Assembly (NCBI RefSeq): GCF_016758255.1
Contig: NZ_QYAD01000003.1
Coordinates: 248,001 to 312,000, forward strand
DNA from: Leucobacter chromiireducens subsp. chromiireducens
GTDB lineage: Bacteria > Actinomycetota > Actinomycetes > Actinomycetales > Microbacteriaceae
Length of the DNA stretch: 64,000 bases
Direction of reading: 5' to 3'
The notes under the pieces are model-generated. The model was given only the letters and a program-made list of their open reading frames with translations, made no database searches and had not been told where the DNA came from. Position 1 is the stretch's first letter. Every line of letters begins with the position of its first letter. Positions 35,168 to 43,690 of the stretch are shown one piece after another. The translations under genes were made by a program, and so were the position numbers.

Positions 35168-36499
35168 TCACGGTGCAGGCCTACCCCAGAGGTCCGCGCC
35201 AAAACTGCGGCGCAACGCTCGGCTGACCTCTTCTGTTCCGGCGTCGCCGCGGAGCAGCGCGGCGATCTGCTGCGCAATCGGTTCCGCATGTTCGAACCCT
35301 GCACCCAGCCGCACAATCTCCTGTGTTCCGATGCGGATGCCCTGCGGCGGGGCATCGGAGGCCTGCCCGACCAACCGGCACGCTCCCACGTACACGCCAC
35401 CTGATTCAAGCGTTCGCATTGCCGCGGTGCCGCCGCCGAAAGCAGCGACGTCCACGACTACCTGGTGGGTTGCGGTCACCCCGCGCTCAATTGCCTGCAC
35501 GCTCATGCCGTGCGCAGCCAGTCGCTCCCCCAGCGCAACTGCGAGCTCAATCGTTCGTTGCGCCCAAGCCGGACGTTGTTCCACTGCCTCAGCCGTTGCG
35601 ATGGCGAGTGGCCCGAGCCGGGCAGGATCGTAGTTTGAGGAAAGCATCGGGTAGAGCGCATCGCTCAACCGTTCAGCAACCTCGGCGCTGTTCGTCGCGA
35701 CCGCGCCACCCGCGGGCCCGGCAAGCGTCTTATACGTGGAGAACGTGAGCAGGTCAACGCCCTCGTCGAGCGGATTCGGGAAGGCTCCCGCAGCGATCAG
35801 CCCCGCCACGTGCGACGCGTCAAAGATCAGTATTGCCCCAACGCGGTCCGCAGCATCACGCAGCGGCGCGATCTGGGTGGCGAACTGAATGACGCTGCCG
35901 CCCACCAAGATGATTCGCGGCCGCCTCGCCACTACGAACGCGTCGAGCTCCGCTGCATCGATATCCCCTGTATGCGGGTTGCTCGGCAGATAGCTTCCTC
36001 GAAGGCCGCGCACCCCAGCGGTTCCGGCAGCCAGGTGGCTGGCATGGCTCCCCGCGCTGGGCGACAGTGTCGCGATCGTGTCGCCAGGTTCCGTGAAAGC
36101 CGCGTAGGCAGCAAGGTTCGCAAGGGTCGCAGTCACGAAACGGCCATCAGCGAACTTCGCGCTGAACGCGCGGCGCAGCTGTTGGGCAGCAATAACCTCA
36201 AGCTCTTCAACGTGTTCGAGGGCCGGCTGTATTTTCTCGCCCGGCCAGCCGAGCGCCGGCCGTGGAGCCAGATCCGATTCGTGCGCAGCCCGTACGCGGG
36301 GAGACAGCACGTTGCTCCCCGCGTACAAGTTGAGCCCGCGTGCACCACCAATGTCGAGCTGAGCGTTCTGCGCGGCATGCACCGCTGCAGTGACCGTGGC
36401 CGCGTCCTGCTGCTGGTTGGCTTTCAGCAACTGCGCGGTTCGTCGCTGCGCTGCCGGGGATCCCCAGGGGATCAGCGGAGTATCAAGCAGAGCGCTCAT
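35168..36499 (-). CDS. SHMT-like fold-type I PLP enzyme
   Basis: The 443-residue protein resembles serine hydroxymethyltransferase. The PLP lysine is in TYKTLAGPAGG (Lys257), the ring-contact Asp228 and His230 are in FDASHVAG, and the late motif GIRIGTQEIVRLG is present. It lacks the usual N-terminal SHMT YYGG-type segment used in folate/substrate binding, having LGWPGEKI instead, so a folate-independent aldolase or an alpha-substituted-serine enzyme is possible. The start ATG 36499 has AAGGTGAG at good distance; an upstream GTG does not. It lies 63 nt after the small peptide gene behind the symporter. Confidence 0.82.
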   Translation of the reverse strand: MSALLDTPLIPWGSPAAQRRTAQLLKANQQQDAATVTAAVHAAQNAQLDIGGARGLNLYAGSNVLSPRVRAAHESDLAPRPALGWPGEKIQPALEHVEELEVIAAQQLRRAFSAKFADGRFVTATLANLAAYAAFTEPGDTIATLSPSAGSHASHLAAGTAGVRGLRGSYLPSNPHTGDIDAAELDAFVVARRPRIILVGGSVIQFATQIAPLRDAADRVGAILIFDASHVAGLIAAGAFPNPLDEGVDLLTFSTYKTLAGPAGGAVATNSAEVAERLSDALYPMLSSNYDPARLGPLAIATAEAVEQRPAWAQRTIELAVALGERLAAHGMSVQAIERGVTATHQVVVDVAAFGGGTAAMRTLESGGVYVGACRLVGQASDAPPQGIRIGTQEIVRLGAGFEHAEPIAQQIAALLRGDAGTEEVSRALRRSFGADLWGRPAP

Positions 36500-36562
36500 G
36501 ACGTCACTCACCTTCGGTTGGTGTGAATAGGGGTGCCTGCGCCGCTCTGGCGCATGGGATGT

Positions 36563-36682
36563 TTACTTGCCCTTAAACGCATCGCGCAGGTCGCGCAGCG
36601 TGGGCGGCAAGCCCATTGCCGTCACGGCGAGGCCGACGATGATGGCGAGAATTACGCCGCCGTACAAGATCACTCCGTACAT
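36563..36682 (-). CDS. 39-residue single-helix membrane peptide, possible symporter small subunit
   Basis: A complete 40-codon frame begins MYGVILYGGVILAIIVGLAV, forms one membrane helix (about residues 4-24) and ends with a charged amphipathic tail, LRDLRDAFKGK. A near-perfect GGAGGG ribosome-binding site overlaps the last codons of the symporter gene, whose stop is only 3 nt upstream, so translation must be coupled. Small accessory peptides are known for other secondary transporters (for example MetS beside MetP in Corynebacterium, and short peptides encoded beside some SSS symporters). A role in stabilising or targeting the neighbouring symporter is inferred. Confidence 0.8.
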   Translation of the reverse strand: MYGVILYGGVILAIIVGLAVTAMGLPPTLRDLRDAFKGK

Positions 36683-36685
36683 GCT

Positions 36686-38170
36686 CTATCCCTCCTTCGT
36701 TGCTGGTGCGGCGTCATCGCTGACTCCGCTCGTCTCGTCCCACACGGTTTCAACGGCCTGGGTGTTGGGTGCCACGATGTCGAAACCGTGCGGTTCCATA
36801 CCCTTCTTCGGGGTGGCCGCGACCACGACGAAGAACACGATGAGGTTCGTCACGAGGCCGACCGCGAGGCCGAGGATGCCGAATGGTTCGCCAAGCGGGC
36901 CGTTCCACAGCCAGGTTGCGAGCAGACCCGCGACCATCGCGATCGGTCCAGCCAGGCGGTGGCGGATGTCGAAGAGAACGCCAAGCAGCAACGGCACGAT
37001 GACCGTAGGCGCCCAGGTCGAGAAGTACACCATGAGGATGTCAATGATGTTGGGGAACGACAGCCCCACGATGAGTGCGACCACACCGATGATGAGGTTC
37101 ATCACCCGCTGGAAACGGAGCCGTGTGTGATCCTCGATCTTGCGGCGCCCGCCGAGCGTCCAGAGGTCACGCACTACGACGACCGTGGTGGAGTTCAGGA
37201 ACGAGGATGCGCTCGACATGATGATCGCGATGAATCCCGCGACGAGCAGCCCGGTGAATCCTGCGGGGATCACACGGTTGATCAGCTCTGGCATCGCTGC
37301 GTCAGAAGGAATCGTCGGGTCGAGAGCGCGTGCAAGAATGCCGCCGGACGAGGTCGTGAAGAGGAACACGATGCCGAAGATTCCGGCGTAGATAAATGCC
37401 TTGCGTACCGTCTTCGTGTTCGCGCCTGCGAACGCTCGCTGCGAGTACGGCTGGATGAGAGTCTCACCAAACACGAAGCCGATGAAGAGGCTGATGAAGA
37501 AGCCCAGAGACTTGTCGCCCGTGACGGTGAAGAACTCCGGCGGCACGCTTGCCACGATCTCTGCGGGTGTTCCCACCGCGCGAATCGCGACCAGAATCGC
37601 GACCGGGATCGCGACCGCGAGCACCGCGAAGTGGATCACGTCGGCGCGCACATCGGACCACAGACCGCCCGCCGTTGAGTAGACGATCACGATCAGCGTG
37701 AGGACAATCGCGCCGATCGTGAAGTCAATCCCGGTAAATACCTCGAGGATGGTGCCCAGCGCACGGATCTGCGCTCCGAGAATTGCCGCGCACACCACCA
37801 TGGAGATCAGGCCGGTGAACACACGAGCGACGACACCGTAGTGATGCTCCATCACATCGCCCACGGTCTCCGCCGCGTATCGGCGGAGACGCGGCGCCAC
37901 CCAAATACCGACCGCAATCGTGGCGAGCGGGAATCCGAGCAGCGCAAAGAAATAGGTGTATCCCTCACGGAACGTCGCTCCTGCCGCGCCGATGGCGAAC
38001 GATCCGCCAATATAGCTCGCCGCGAGGGTGGCGGTGACGATGCCTACGGGCAGCGACGATCCGGCAACCGCGAAGTCGCGGCCGGTCTTCACCTTCTTCA
38101 AACCCGCGAGCCCGATGAGCACAATGATCACGAGGTAGCAGGCAACAATGACCCAGTCGATAACTGTCAT
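36686..38170 (-). CDS. Sodium:solute symporter (SSS/SLC5 family)
   Basis: The 494-residue inner-membrane protein has about 13 hydrophobic helices. Landmarks are GRDFAVAGSSLP and LAASYIGGSFAIGAAG near the start, QPYSQRAFAGANTKTVRKA in the middle and IMSSASSFLNSTTVVVVRDL (the SSS sodium-site signature with Ser/Ser) in the second half. The family imports proline, pantothenate, sugars or carboxylates with Na+. Substrate cannot be read here; neighbours suggest an amino acid or hydroxy acid. An unusual feature is the coupled 39-codon gene at its 3' end. Confidence 0.92.
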   Translation of the reverse strand: MTVIDWVIVACYLVIIVLIGLAGLKKVKTGRDFAVAGSSLPVGIVTATLAASYIGGSFAIGAAGATFREGYTYFFALLGFPLATIAVGIWVAPRLRRYAAETVGDVMEHHYGVVARVFTGLISMVVCAAILGAQIRALGTILEVFTGIDFTIGAIVLTLIVIVYSTAGGLWSDVRADVIHFAVLAVAIPVAILVAIRAVGTPAEIVASVPPEFFTVTGDKSLGFFISLFIGFVFGETLIQPYSQRAFAGANTKTVRKAFIYAGIFGIVFLFTTSSGGILARALDPTIPSDAAMPELINRVIPAGFTGLLVAGFIAIIMSSASSFLNSTTVVVVRDLWTLGGRRKIEDHTRLRFQRVMNLIIGVVALIVGLSFPNIIDILMVYFSTWAPTVIVPLLLGVLFDIRHRLAGPIAMVAGLLATWLWNGPLGEPFGILGLAVGLVTNLIVFFVVVAATPKKGMEPHGFDIVAPNTQAVETVWDETSGVSDDAAPATKEG

Positions 38171-38246
38171 GATGAGATTCTCCCCGTCGAGATCTCAGTG
38201 CAAATGTCTGCGAACACGTTTCCTCCTTGTAACGCCTTCTTGACTC

Positions 38247-38270
38247 TGGCAGAGCAGCGTCGCTCTGCCA
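38247..38270. terminator. Hairpin 1 in the ALDH/symporter gap
   Basis: TGGCAGAGC and GCTCTGCCA form a 9-bp stem with a 6-nt loop. Together with the next hairpin it separates the dehydrogenase and symporter transcripts, both on the minus strand. Confidence 0.6.
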
Positions 38271-38272
38271 CT

Positions 38273-38302
38273 GCGGGCCACGGCCGATCAGCCGTGGCCC
38301 GC
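38273..38302. terminator. Hairpin 2 in the ALDH/symporter gap
   Basis: GCGGGCCACGGC pairs perfectly with GCCGTGGCCCGC around a 6-nt loop, 36 nt after the aldehyde dehydrogenase stop on the minus strand. Likely terminator or read-through regulator. Confidence 0.65.
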
Positions 38303-38337
38303 TCCGGTGGGCACGCGCGGGTGCAGCGTGCCGGTGA

Positions 38338-39819
38338 CTACGCCGAAATGGCGACGGTGATGTTCTTCACGTTGGTGAAACTCTCGAGCGCGCCGTCGAC
38401 GGAGTACTCCCGTCCAAGCCCGCTCTGCTTGTTCCCGCCGTAGGACATGCCGGGAAGCTGACCGCCACCGCGGTTCACTTGAATCCAGCCGGCCTCGAGC
38501 CGGTTCGCGGTGCGCAACGCAGTGGAGACATCCTTGGTAAAGATGTAGCCAGCGAGCCCGTAGTCGCTGTCGTTCGCCCACTCGAGCACTTCGTCCTCGT
38601 CGGACCAGGGGATCACGACGAGGACCGGCCCGAAGACCTCCTCACGCGTAACCGCCCAGTCAGCCTGGGCGCCCAGAATCACGGTCGGGGCGACATAGTA
38701 ACCGTCACGATCGGCCGGATTCGAGACCCCGCCCGTTGCAAGCACGCCGCCAGATTCAACGGCGCCTGCGATGTAGGAGAGCACAGTGGCGTGCTGGTGC
38801 TCGTTGACAATGGCGCCAATATCGGACGCCTCATCGAGTGGATCCCCGACGCGCAACGTCCCGAGCGCGTCAACGAGCTGAAGGACGAACTCGTCGATGA
38901 TGCTCTCGTGCACGTAGAGCCGCGACCCCGCGGTGCACGACTGCCCCTGCCGTGTGAAGCGCATCGCGTTGATCACGTTCTGCACTGTTTCCGCGTCGTT
39001 TGAATCCGGGAACACGATCGCCGGCGACTTGCCGCCCAGCTCAAGCGTGACGGGAGCAATCCGATCGGCCGCCGCCGCAATGATGTCCTTGCCCACGCCA
39101 GTGGATCCGGTGAAGGTGAGCTTCGAAACGCGGGGGTGGCGGGCCAGCGCGGCGCCCGCCACACTGCCCGAGCCGGTGAGTACGTTGAGCACGCCTGCGG
39201 GCAGGATCTCGTTGGCCCACTCCGCCACTTTCAGCACGGCGAGCGGCGCGAGATCGGCTGCCTTCAGCACAAGCGTATTGCCCGTCATCAGCGCCATCGC
39301 GATCTTCAGCGAGGACAGCGTCACCGGGGCGTTCCACGGCACGATACCGCCGACCACACCAATCGGCTCGCGCACCGTGTAGCTCAGCAGTCCATCACCA
39401 AAGGGCAGTGTCTCCCCCTTTTGCTGCGAGGCGACCTCGCCGTAGAAGCGGAAGATGTCCGCACCAGACGCAGCTTCGCCACGAGCCTGTGTGCGGAGCG
39501 CGTTCCCCGTCTCCGACGCGATCAGCCGAGCAAGCTCCTCATGGTGCTCAGCAATCTTGTCGCCAATGGCGAGGAGCAGTCTCCCGCGATTGCGGGCGGG
39601 CAGACGCCCCCAGGTGGCGAAGGCTGCGCGCGCTGCGGCAACGGCGTCATCGACGTCTCGCTCGTCCGATGCGGGAACGAAGGCGAGGGTCTGCTTTCGG
39701 CCGGGGTTTTCGACGGCCGTCCACTCACCACTCTGTGCGCCCTTCCACTCACCACCGATGAGCTGGGGAACCTCGGGGGCGGTCGCCTCGTCTGCGTCAA
39801 GCGCTGTCCGAACAATCAT
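38338..39819 (-). CDS. NAD(P)-dependent aldehyde dehydrogenase
   Basis: The 493-residue enzyme oxidises an aldehyde to the acid. Catalytic residues are visible: Asn163 (VPWNAPV), Glu260 (LELGGKSP) and nucleophile Cys295 (QGQSCTAGSR). The Rossmann segment FTGSTGVGKDI binds the nicotinamide cofactor. It overlaps the 3-hydroxyisobutyrate-dehydrogenase-like gene by 4 nt, so both belong to one operon under the divergent PucR regulator. The pair (alcohol to aldehyde to acid) suits oxidation of a hydroxyacid or the semialdehyde left by an aldol cleavage, but the true substrate is unknown. Confidence 0.93.
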   Translation of the reverse strand: MIVRTALDADEATAPEVPQLIGGEWKGAQSGEWTAVENPGRKQTLAFVPASDERDVDDAVAAARAAFATWGRLPARNRGRLLLAIGDKIAEHHEELARLIASETGNALRTQARGEAASGADIFRFYGEVASQQKGETLPFGDGLLSYTVREPIGVVGGIVPWNAPVTLSSLKIAMALMTGNTLVLKAADLAPLAVLKVAEWANEILPAGVLNVLTGSGSVAGAALARHPRVSKLTFTGSTGVGKDIIAAAADRIAPVTLELGGKSPAIVFPDSNDAETVQNVINAMRFTRQGQSCTAGSRLYVHESIIDEFVLQLVDALGTLRVGDPLDEASDIGAIVNEHQHATVLSYIAGAVESGGVLATGGVSNPADRDGYYVAPTVILGAQADWAVTREEVFGPVLVVIPWSDEDEVLEWANDSDYGLAGYIFTKDVSTALRTANRLEAGWIQVNRGGGQLPGMSYGGNKQSGLGREYSVDGALESFTNVKNITVAISA

Positions 39820-40727
39820 GCGTGTGCTGCTTCCTTCGTCTGGAGTCGTGTGCCGGTGAAGTCTTCGTAGAACTCGACCACGCTGGTGAAGTCCTTCCCG
39901 CCGCGACCATCACGGTGCCCAATGCGGAATAGGTCGCCCACCACGTTGGAAACCGGTGTGGGCAGCTCCGTGCGTGCGGCAGAGGTGAGGAACAGCTTGA
40001 TGTCCTTGAGCATGAAATCGAGAGCAAAGCCGGTGGGGCGGTCTTCGGTGAAGAGTGTCCGCGGGAAGTAGCTCGACAGCACGTGGCTGTTCGCCGAGCT
40101 GGTCGTCAGTACACGCGCCGCCGTATCGAGGTCGACGCCCGCTGAGACGGCAGCGCTGAGTCCCTCACCGAGAGCCGCGATGTTGATGGCGGTGATGATG
40201 TTGTTTGCCAGCTTGATGGCCTGCCCGCTGCCCGATTCGCCGACCAGGAACACGTTGCTGGCGTAGGCCTCGATGACCGGACGGGCACGATCAAACGCTT
40301 CGGCGTCTCCGCCTGCCATAACCGCGAGCGTTCCTGCTTCGGCACCCTGGACGCCTCCGCTCACGGGAGCATCCAAGTAGGTCACCCCCACGTCTGCGGC
40401 GCGTGCAGCAAGCTCACGCGAGGTCTCTGGGTCGATCGTGCTGTGATCGATGATGATGGTGCCGGGCCGAGCGCCCTGCAGCACGCCGTCATCCCCAGCC
40501 ACAACGGCACGAACGATCGCTGGCGATGGCAGGCTCAGAAATACAAGCTCCGCGTTCTGTGCGGCTTCGGAGGCCGAACCTGCAGCGGTGGCGCCCTGCG
40601 CGACGAGCGCCGCAACCGCTTCGGCGTTGAGGTCAGACACGGCCACGCCATGCCCCGCTGCGAGCAGGTGCGGAACCACCCGACTGCCGATATTTCCGAG
40701 GCCGATGAAGCCCAGCTGTCCTGCCAC
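39816..40727 (-). CDS. 3-hydroxyisobutyrate dehydrogenase-family oxidoreductase
   Basis: The 303-residue beta-hydroxyacid dehydrogenase has an N-terminal NAD(P) motif GFIGLGNIGSRVVPHL (residues 6-21), the substrate motif DAPVSGGVQGAEAGTL (about 119-134) and catalytic Lys172 in GQAIKLANN. Family members act on 3-hydroxyisobutyrate, tartronate semialdehyde or related acids; the residues seen do not separate these. It is the first gene of the operon with the aldehyde dehydrogenase and is divergent from pucR, 196 nt away. Confidence 0.92.
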   Translation of the reverse strand: MAGQLGFIGLGNIGSRVVPHLLAAGHGVAVSDLNAEAVAALVAQGATAAGSASEAAQNAELVFLSLPSPAIVRAVVAGDDGVLQGARPGTIIIDHSTIDPETSRELAARAADVGVTYLDAPVSGGVQGAEAGTLAVMAGGDAEAFDRARPVIEAYASNVFLVGESGSGQAIKLANNIITAINIAALGEGLSAAVSAGVDLDTAARVLTTSSANSHVLSSYFPRTLFTEDRPTGFALDFMLKDIKLFLTSAARTELPTPVSNVVGDLFRIGHRDGRGGKDFTSVVEFYEDFTGTRLQTKEAAHA

Positions 40728-40830
40728 GATGTGCTCGCTTTCGTCTTTGAGAATGGGGCCTGCAGAGTCCTGTCTCGGCCGTTCGCCTCTGAGATTAGGG
40801 AAGTTGCCGCGGCGAAACGCACGAGAAGTG

Positions 40831-40867
40831 TTGACGATTCACTACCGGAAGTTCGACAATTGTCGAA
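40831..40867 (+). promoter_or_regulatory. Promoter with 16-bp operator palindrome, pucR gene
   Basis: TTGACG (40831-40836) and GACAAT (40855-40860) are 18 nt apart. The perfect palindrome TTCGACAATTGTCGAA (40852-40867) overlaps the -10 box. It lies between divergent pucR and the dehydrogenase operon, and could control both. Confidence 0.6.
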
Positions 40868-40923
40868 GCGTGGGACGGGGCCCGCCTGTGCCCCACTGCC
40901 TCCCCGACGAAAGGGCCTCAGCC

Positions 40924-42171
40924 GTGCAGCAGCGGGAACTGGACGAAGTCGTCTCCCTCGTATCCGAAAGCACCGGCAGAAACGTCTCGCTCGACGACGT
41001 CGCCGGTCGCGTCGTGGCGTACAGCACGATCGTGCCGACCACGGATCGCGTGCGAATCGACGCTGTGCTCTCGAAGTCAGTGCCCTCCCACGCGAAGATC
41101 TGGGAATCGAAGCACGGCATCAGCACACGCACACGGCCCTTCACCGTGCCAGGCGATCCCGAGCACGGCCTGCTGCCCCGGATCTGCATCCCACTACTCG
41201 TGCGCGGGGTGCGCGTCGGCTACCTCTGGGTGCAGGCGAACAGCGCCGAGGACACGTTGGCTCCGCTGCTCGCCGAGCTGGAGCAGCGGCACAGCGAGAC
41301 GGAGCGGCTCGCCGAACGGGTGCTCCTCGCGCTCGGCACACCGAGCGGAATCGCCTCGGCGGCGAATCGGGACTTCCAGGATCTGGTGAGCGGGCAGGGC
41401 GATGTCGTCCATGAGGAGCTCGCCGAGCGCATGCGCCCCGATCGCGATACGCACCTGATCGTGTTTTCGAGCGCTGCGGCGCAGAAGAACGCTGAGACCC
41501 TTCCCGCGCTGGCCTACGCGCATGCTCTGCAGGATGCTGCCCGGGCCGTCTATGCAGCGGCCTCTCCGCTCGAAAGCCCGGAGGTTGTCGGCTTCAGCAC
41601 CGATCAGCACGGCGTGTTCCTCATTCCGAACCGGAGCCTCATCGGGCCGTTCGCCGAGCGACTGTCCATCGCCCTCGAACTGCGCACCTCAGCGCGGCAG
41701 GAACGCGAGGTCGCCTACGGTGTGAGCGCGCCCATCAGCGAGGCTTCGGAGCTGCGCCTGGCGTATCGCCAGGCCGTCACGGCGCTCCAGGCGTCCGTCG
41801 TCGACCCCGCGCTCACCACGCACCGCTTCGACAACGTGGGCATCTACCGGCTCCTCGCGCACGCGGCGACGGCGCATGTGCCCGAGCGGATCCAGCGCAT
41901 CGCCAACGCACCCGAGGGTGAGGAACGGCTGCGGATCCTGGAACGGGTCTACGACTCTCCCGGCACCATGCAGCGGGTCGCGGACGCACTGCACATGCAC
42001 CGCACCAGCATCTACAACCACCTCCAGCGCATCGCCGCGATCATCGACGCGGATCCGCTGGACCCGCTCGTGCGACTCGAGCTCCATGCGGGGCTCAAAC
42101 TCCGCCGCTGGCTCGACCGGCCCCGCTTCGAAGCCCCGCTCGGCACCCGCTCAGCACCCCAGGTGTTCTGA
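40924..42171 (+). CDS. PucR/CdaR-type transcriptional regulator
   Basis: The roughly 415-residue protein has an N-terminal ligand-binding region (VSLDDVAGRVVAYST and PRICIPLLVRGVRVGYLWV), a middle GGDEF-like domain as in CdaR, and a C-terminal PucR HTH, MQRVADALHMHRTSIYNHLQRI, near residues 355-376 (quoted here in parts: RVADALHMHRTS, IYNHLQRI). GTG 40924 is chosen because AAAGGG lies 8 nt upstream and the promoter is near 40831-40860; GTGs at 40870 and 40888 are alternatives. It is divergent from the dehydrogenase operon, its likely target. Confidence 0.85.
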   Translation: MQQRELDEVVSLVSESTGRNVSLDDVAGRVVAYSTIVPTTDRVRIDAVLSKSVPSHAKIWESKHGISTRTRPFTVPGDPEHGLLPRICIPLLVRGVRVGYLWVQANSAEDTLAPLLAELEQRHSETERLAERVLLALGTPSGIASAANRDFQDLVSGQGDVVHEELAERMRPDRDTHLIVFSSAAAQKNAETLPALAYAHALQDAARAVYAAASPLESPEVVGFSTDQHGVFLIPNRSLIGPFAERLSIALELRTSARQEREVAYGVSAPISEASELRLAYRQAVTALQASVVDPALTTHRFDNVGIYRLLAHAATAHVPERIQRIANAPEGEERLRILERVYDSPGTMQRVADALHMHRTSIYNHLQRIAAIIDADPLDPLVRLELHAGLKLRRWLDRPRFEAPLGTRSAPQVF

Positions 42172-42181
42172 TCCCCCTCCC

Positions 42182-43690
42182 CTACGCCCCGAGGCGGCGA
42201 TAGCGGTCGTGGCGGCGCAGCCGGCGGTGATCTTCGTTCTGCAGCTGCAGTCCCGAGAGCTCCTGCGCGATCGCGTCGCCCATCCGTCGGCTGAAGGCCT
42301 CCGGTTCGACCGCCGCGTCCGGGTGCTCCGCGATCACGCGGTCCACGATGCCGTGTGCGACGAGGTTTCCAGTCTCAACGCCCTGCTGCGCTGCGAGCTC
42401 CGGCGCGTGCGCCGTGTCCCGGTGCACGATGGCCGAGGCGCCCTCGGGCGGCAGCGGCGAGAGCCATGCGTGCTCCGCCGCGAGCGTGCGGTCCGCGGGG
42501 AGCAGCGCAAGCGCGCCGCCGCCCGTGCCCTCGCCGAGCAGGATCGAGAGCGTGGGCCCGCGGTGCTTCGCGAGGTCCGCGAGGCAGTGCGCGATCTCGG
42601 CGGCGAGCCCGCCCTCCTCGGCCGCCTGCGAGAGCGCAGCGCCGGGCGTATCGATCACGGTGATGAGCGGCAACTGGAGCTCGTCGGCGAGGCGCATCGC
42701 GCGGCGGGCGGCGCGCAGCGCCCCGGGGCCGAGCGGGGCGCGTGTGCGCTGGGAACGCCGGTCCTGGCCCACGACGACAGCGGGAACGCCGCCGAAGCGT
42801 GCGAGGCAGAGCGTGAGCCCGGGATCGCGTTCCCCCTGTCCCGTGCCGGAGAGCGGCACGACATCGGTCGCGGCCGTGCGGAGCAGTTCGCGGAGGCCCG
42901 GGCGGCGCGGGTCACGCGTCCTGATGATCGATGCCCACGCATCCGCGGATCCTGCCGGACGCTCGTGCGCGGACCCCGGCGTCTCCGCGAGTTCGACGAG
43001 CTCCTGATGCGTGGGACGCTCGAGGATTCGGAGTGTTCGTCCCACCACGTCGCGGAGCTCTCGCGCGGGGAGCACGCCATCGATGAGGCCAAGCCGCGCG
43101 AGATTTTCAGCGGCCTGAACGCCTGAAGGAAATGTCTCGCCCATGAGCGCCTCATAGACGCGCGGGCCGAGGAAACCAACGAGTGCCCCTGGCTCTGCGA
43201 CCGTCACCTGCCCAAGGGATCCGAAGGAAGCGAGCGCGCCTCCTGTCGAAGGGTGACGTAAGTAGACGAGGTAGGGCAGGCACGCCGCCTTATGGGCAGC
43301 AACCGCCGCAGCGATCTTGACCATCGCTACGAAGGCGACCGTGCCCTCTTGCATCCGGGTTCCCCCAGACGCGGGCGAGGCCAGCACGGGAAGCCGCTCG
43401 GCCGTCGCCCGCTCCAGGGCACGCACGAAGCGCTCGGCGGCCGCGGTGCCCACGGAGCCTGCGAGGAAGCGGAACTCGCAGGCGATGAGTGCGACGCGGC
43501 GACCGTCGACGAGCGCCTCGCCCGTGAGGATCGACTCGTCGGCCCCGCTCCGCTCCGCCGCGGCCGCAAGCTCGGCGCGATACGCATCGCCGAGCTCCGG
43601 CTGCTCGGGCGGGGTGTCCCAGCTGACGTAGCTTCCCGGATCCGCGATGAGCTCGATCAGCTCGCGCGCGGAGCGCCGCTCGGCGCTCAC
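42182..43690 (-). CDS. Fused acetyl-CoA carboxylase-type carboxyltransferase (beta-alpha)
   Basis: The 502-residue protein has two crotonase-like halves. The first resembles AccD (PVLASPASGGTRMQEG, residues about 99-114, and GALASFGSLGQVTVAEPGALVGFLGPRV); the second resembles AccA (LPLITVIDTPGAALSQAAEEGG, quoted in parts: VIDTPGAALSQAAEEGG and LGEGTGGGALALLPADR). The zinc-ribbon cysteines of E. coli AccD are absent. It would move carboxybiotin CO2 to an acyl-CoA and needs a biotin carboxylase and carrier from elsewhere, perhaps 6866-8632. It overlaps the CoA transferase gene by 4 nt, so a catabolic CoA-ester role is possible. Confidence 0.85.
   Translation of the reverse strand: MSAERRSARELIELIADPGSYVSWDTPPEQPELGDAYRAELAAAAERSGADESILTGEALVDGRRVALIACEFRFLAGSVGTAAAERFVRALERATAERLPVLASPASGGTRMQEGTVAFVAMVKIAAAVAAHKAACLPYLVYLRHPSTGGALASFGSLGQVTVAEPGALVGFLGPRVYEALMGETFPSGVQAAENLARLGLIDGVLPARELRDVVGRTLRILERPTHQELVELAETPGSAHERPAGSADAWASIIRTRDPRRPGLRELLRTAATDVVPLSGTGQGERDPGLTLCLARFGGVPAVVVGQDRRSQRTRAPLGPGALRAARRAMRLADELQLPLITVIDTPGAALSQAAEEGGLAAEIAHCLADLAKHRGPTLSILLGEGTGGGALALLPADRTLAAEHAWLSPLPPEGASAIVHRDTAHAPELAAQQGVETGNLVAHGIVDRVIAEHPDAAVEPEAFSRRMGDAIAQELSGLQLQNEDHRRLRRHDRYRRLGA

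Noticed and set aside
36688..37678. Plus-strand frame of about 330 codons over the symporter gene
   Set aside because: Antisense to SSS motifs, Asp/Arg/His-rich, no ribosome-binding site.
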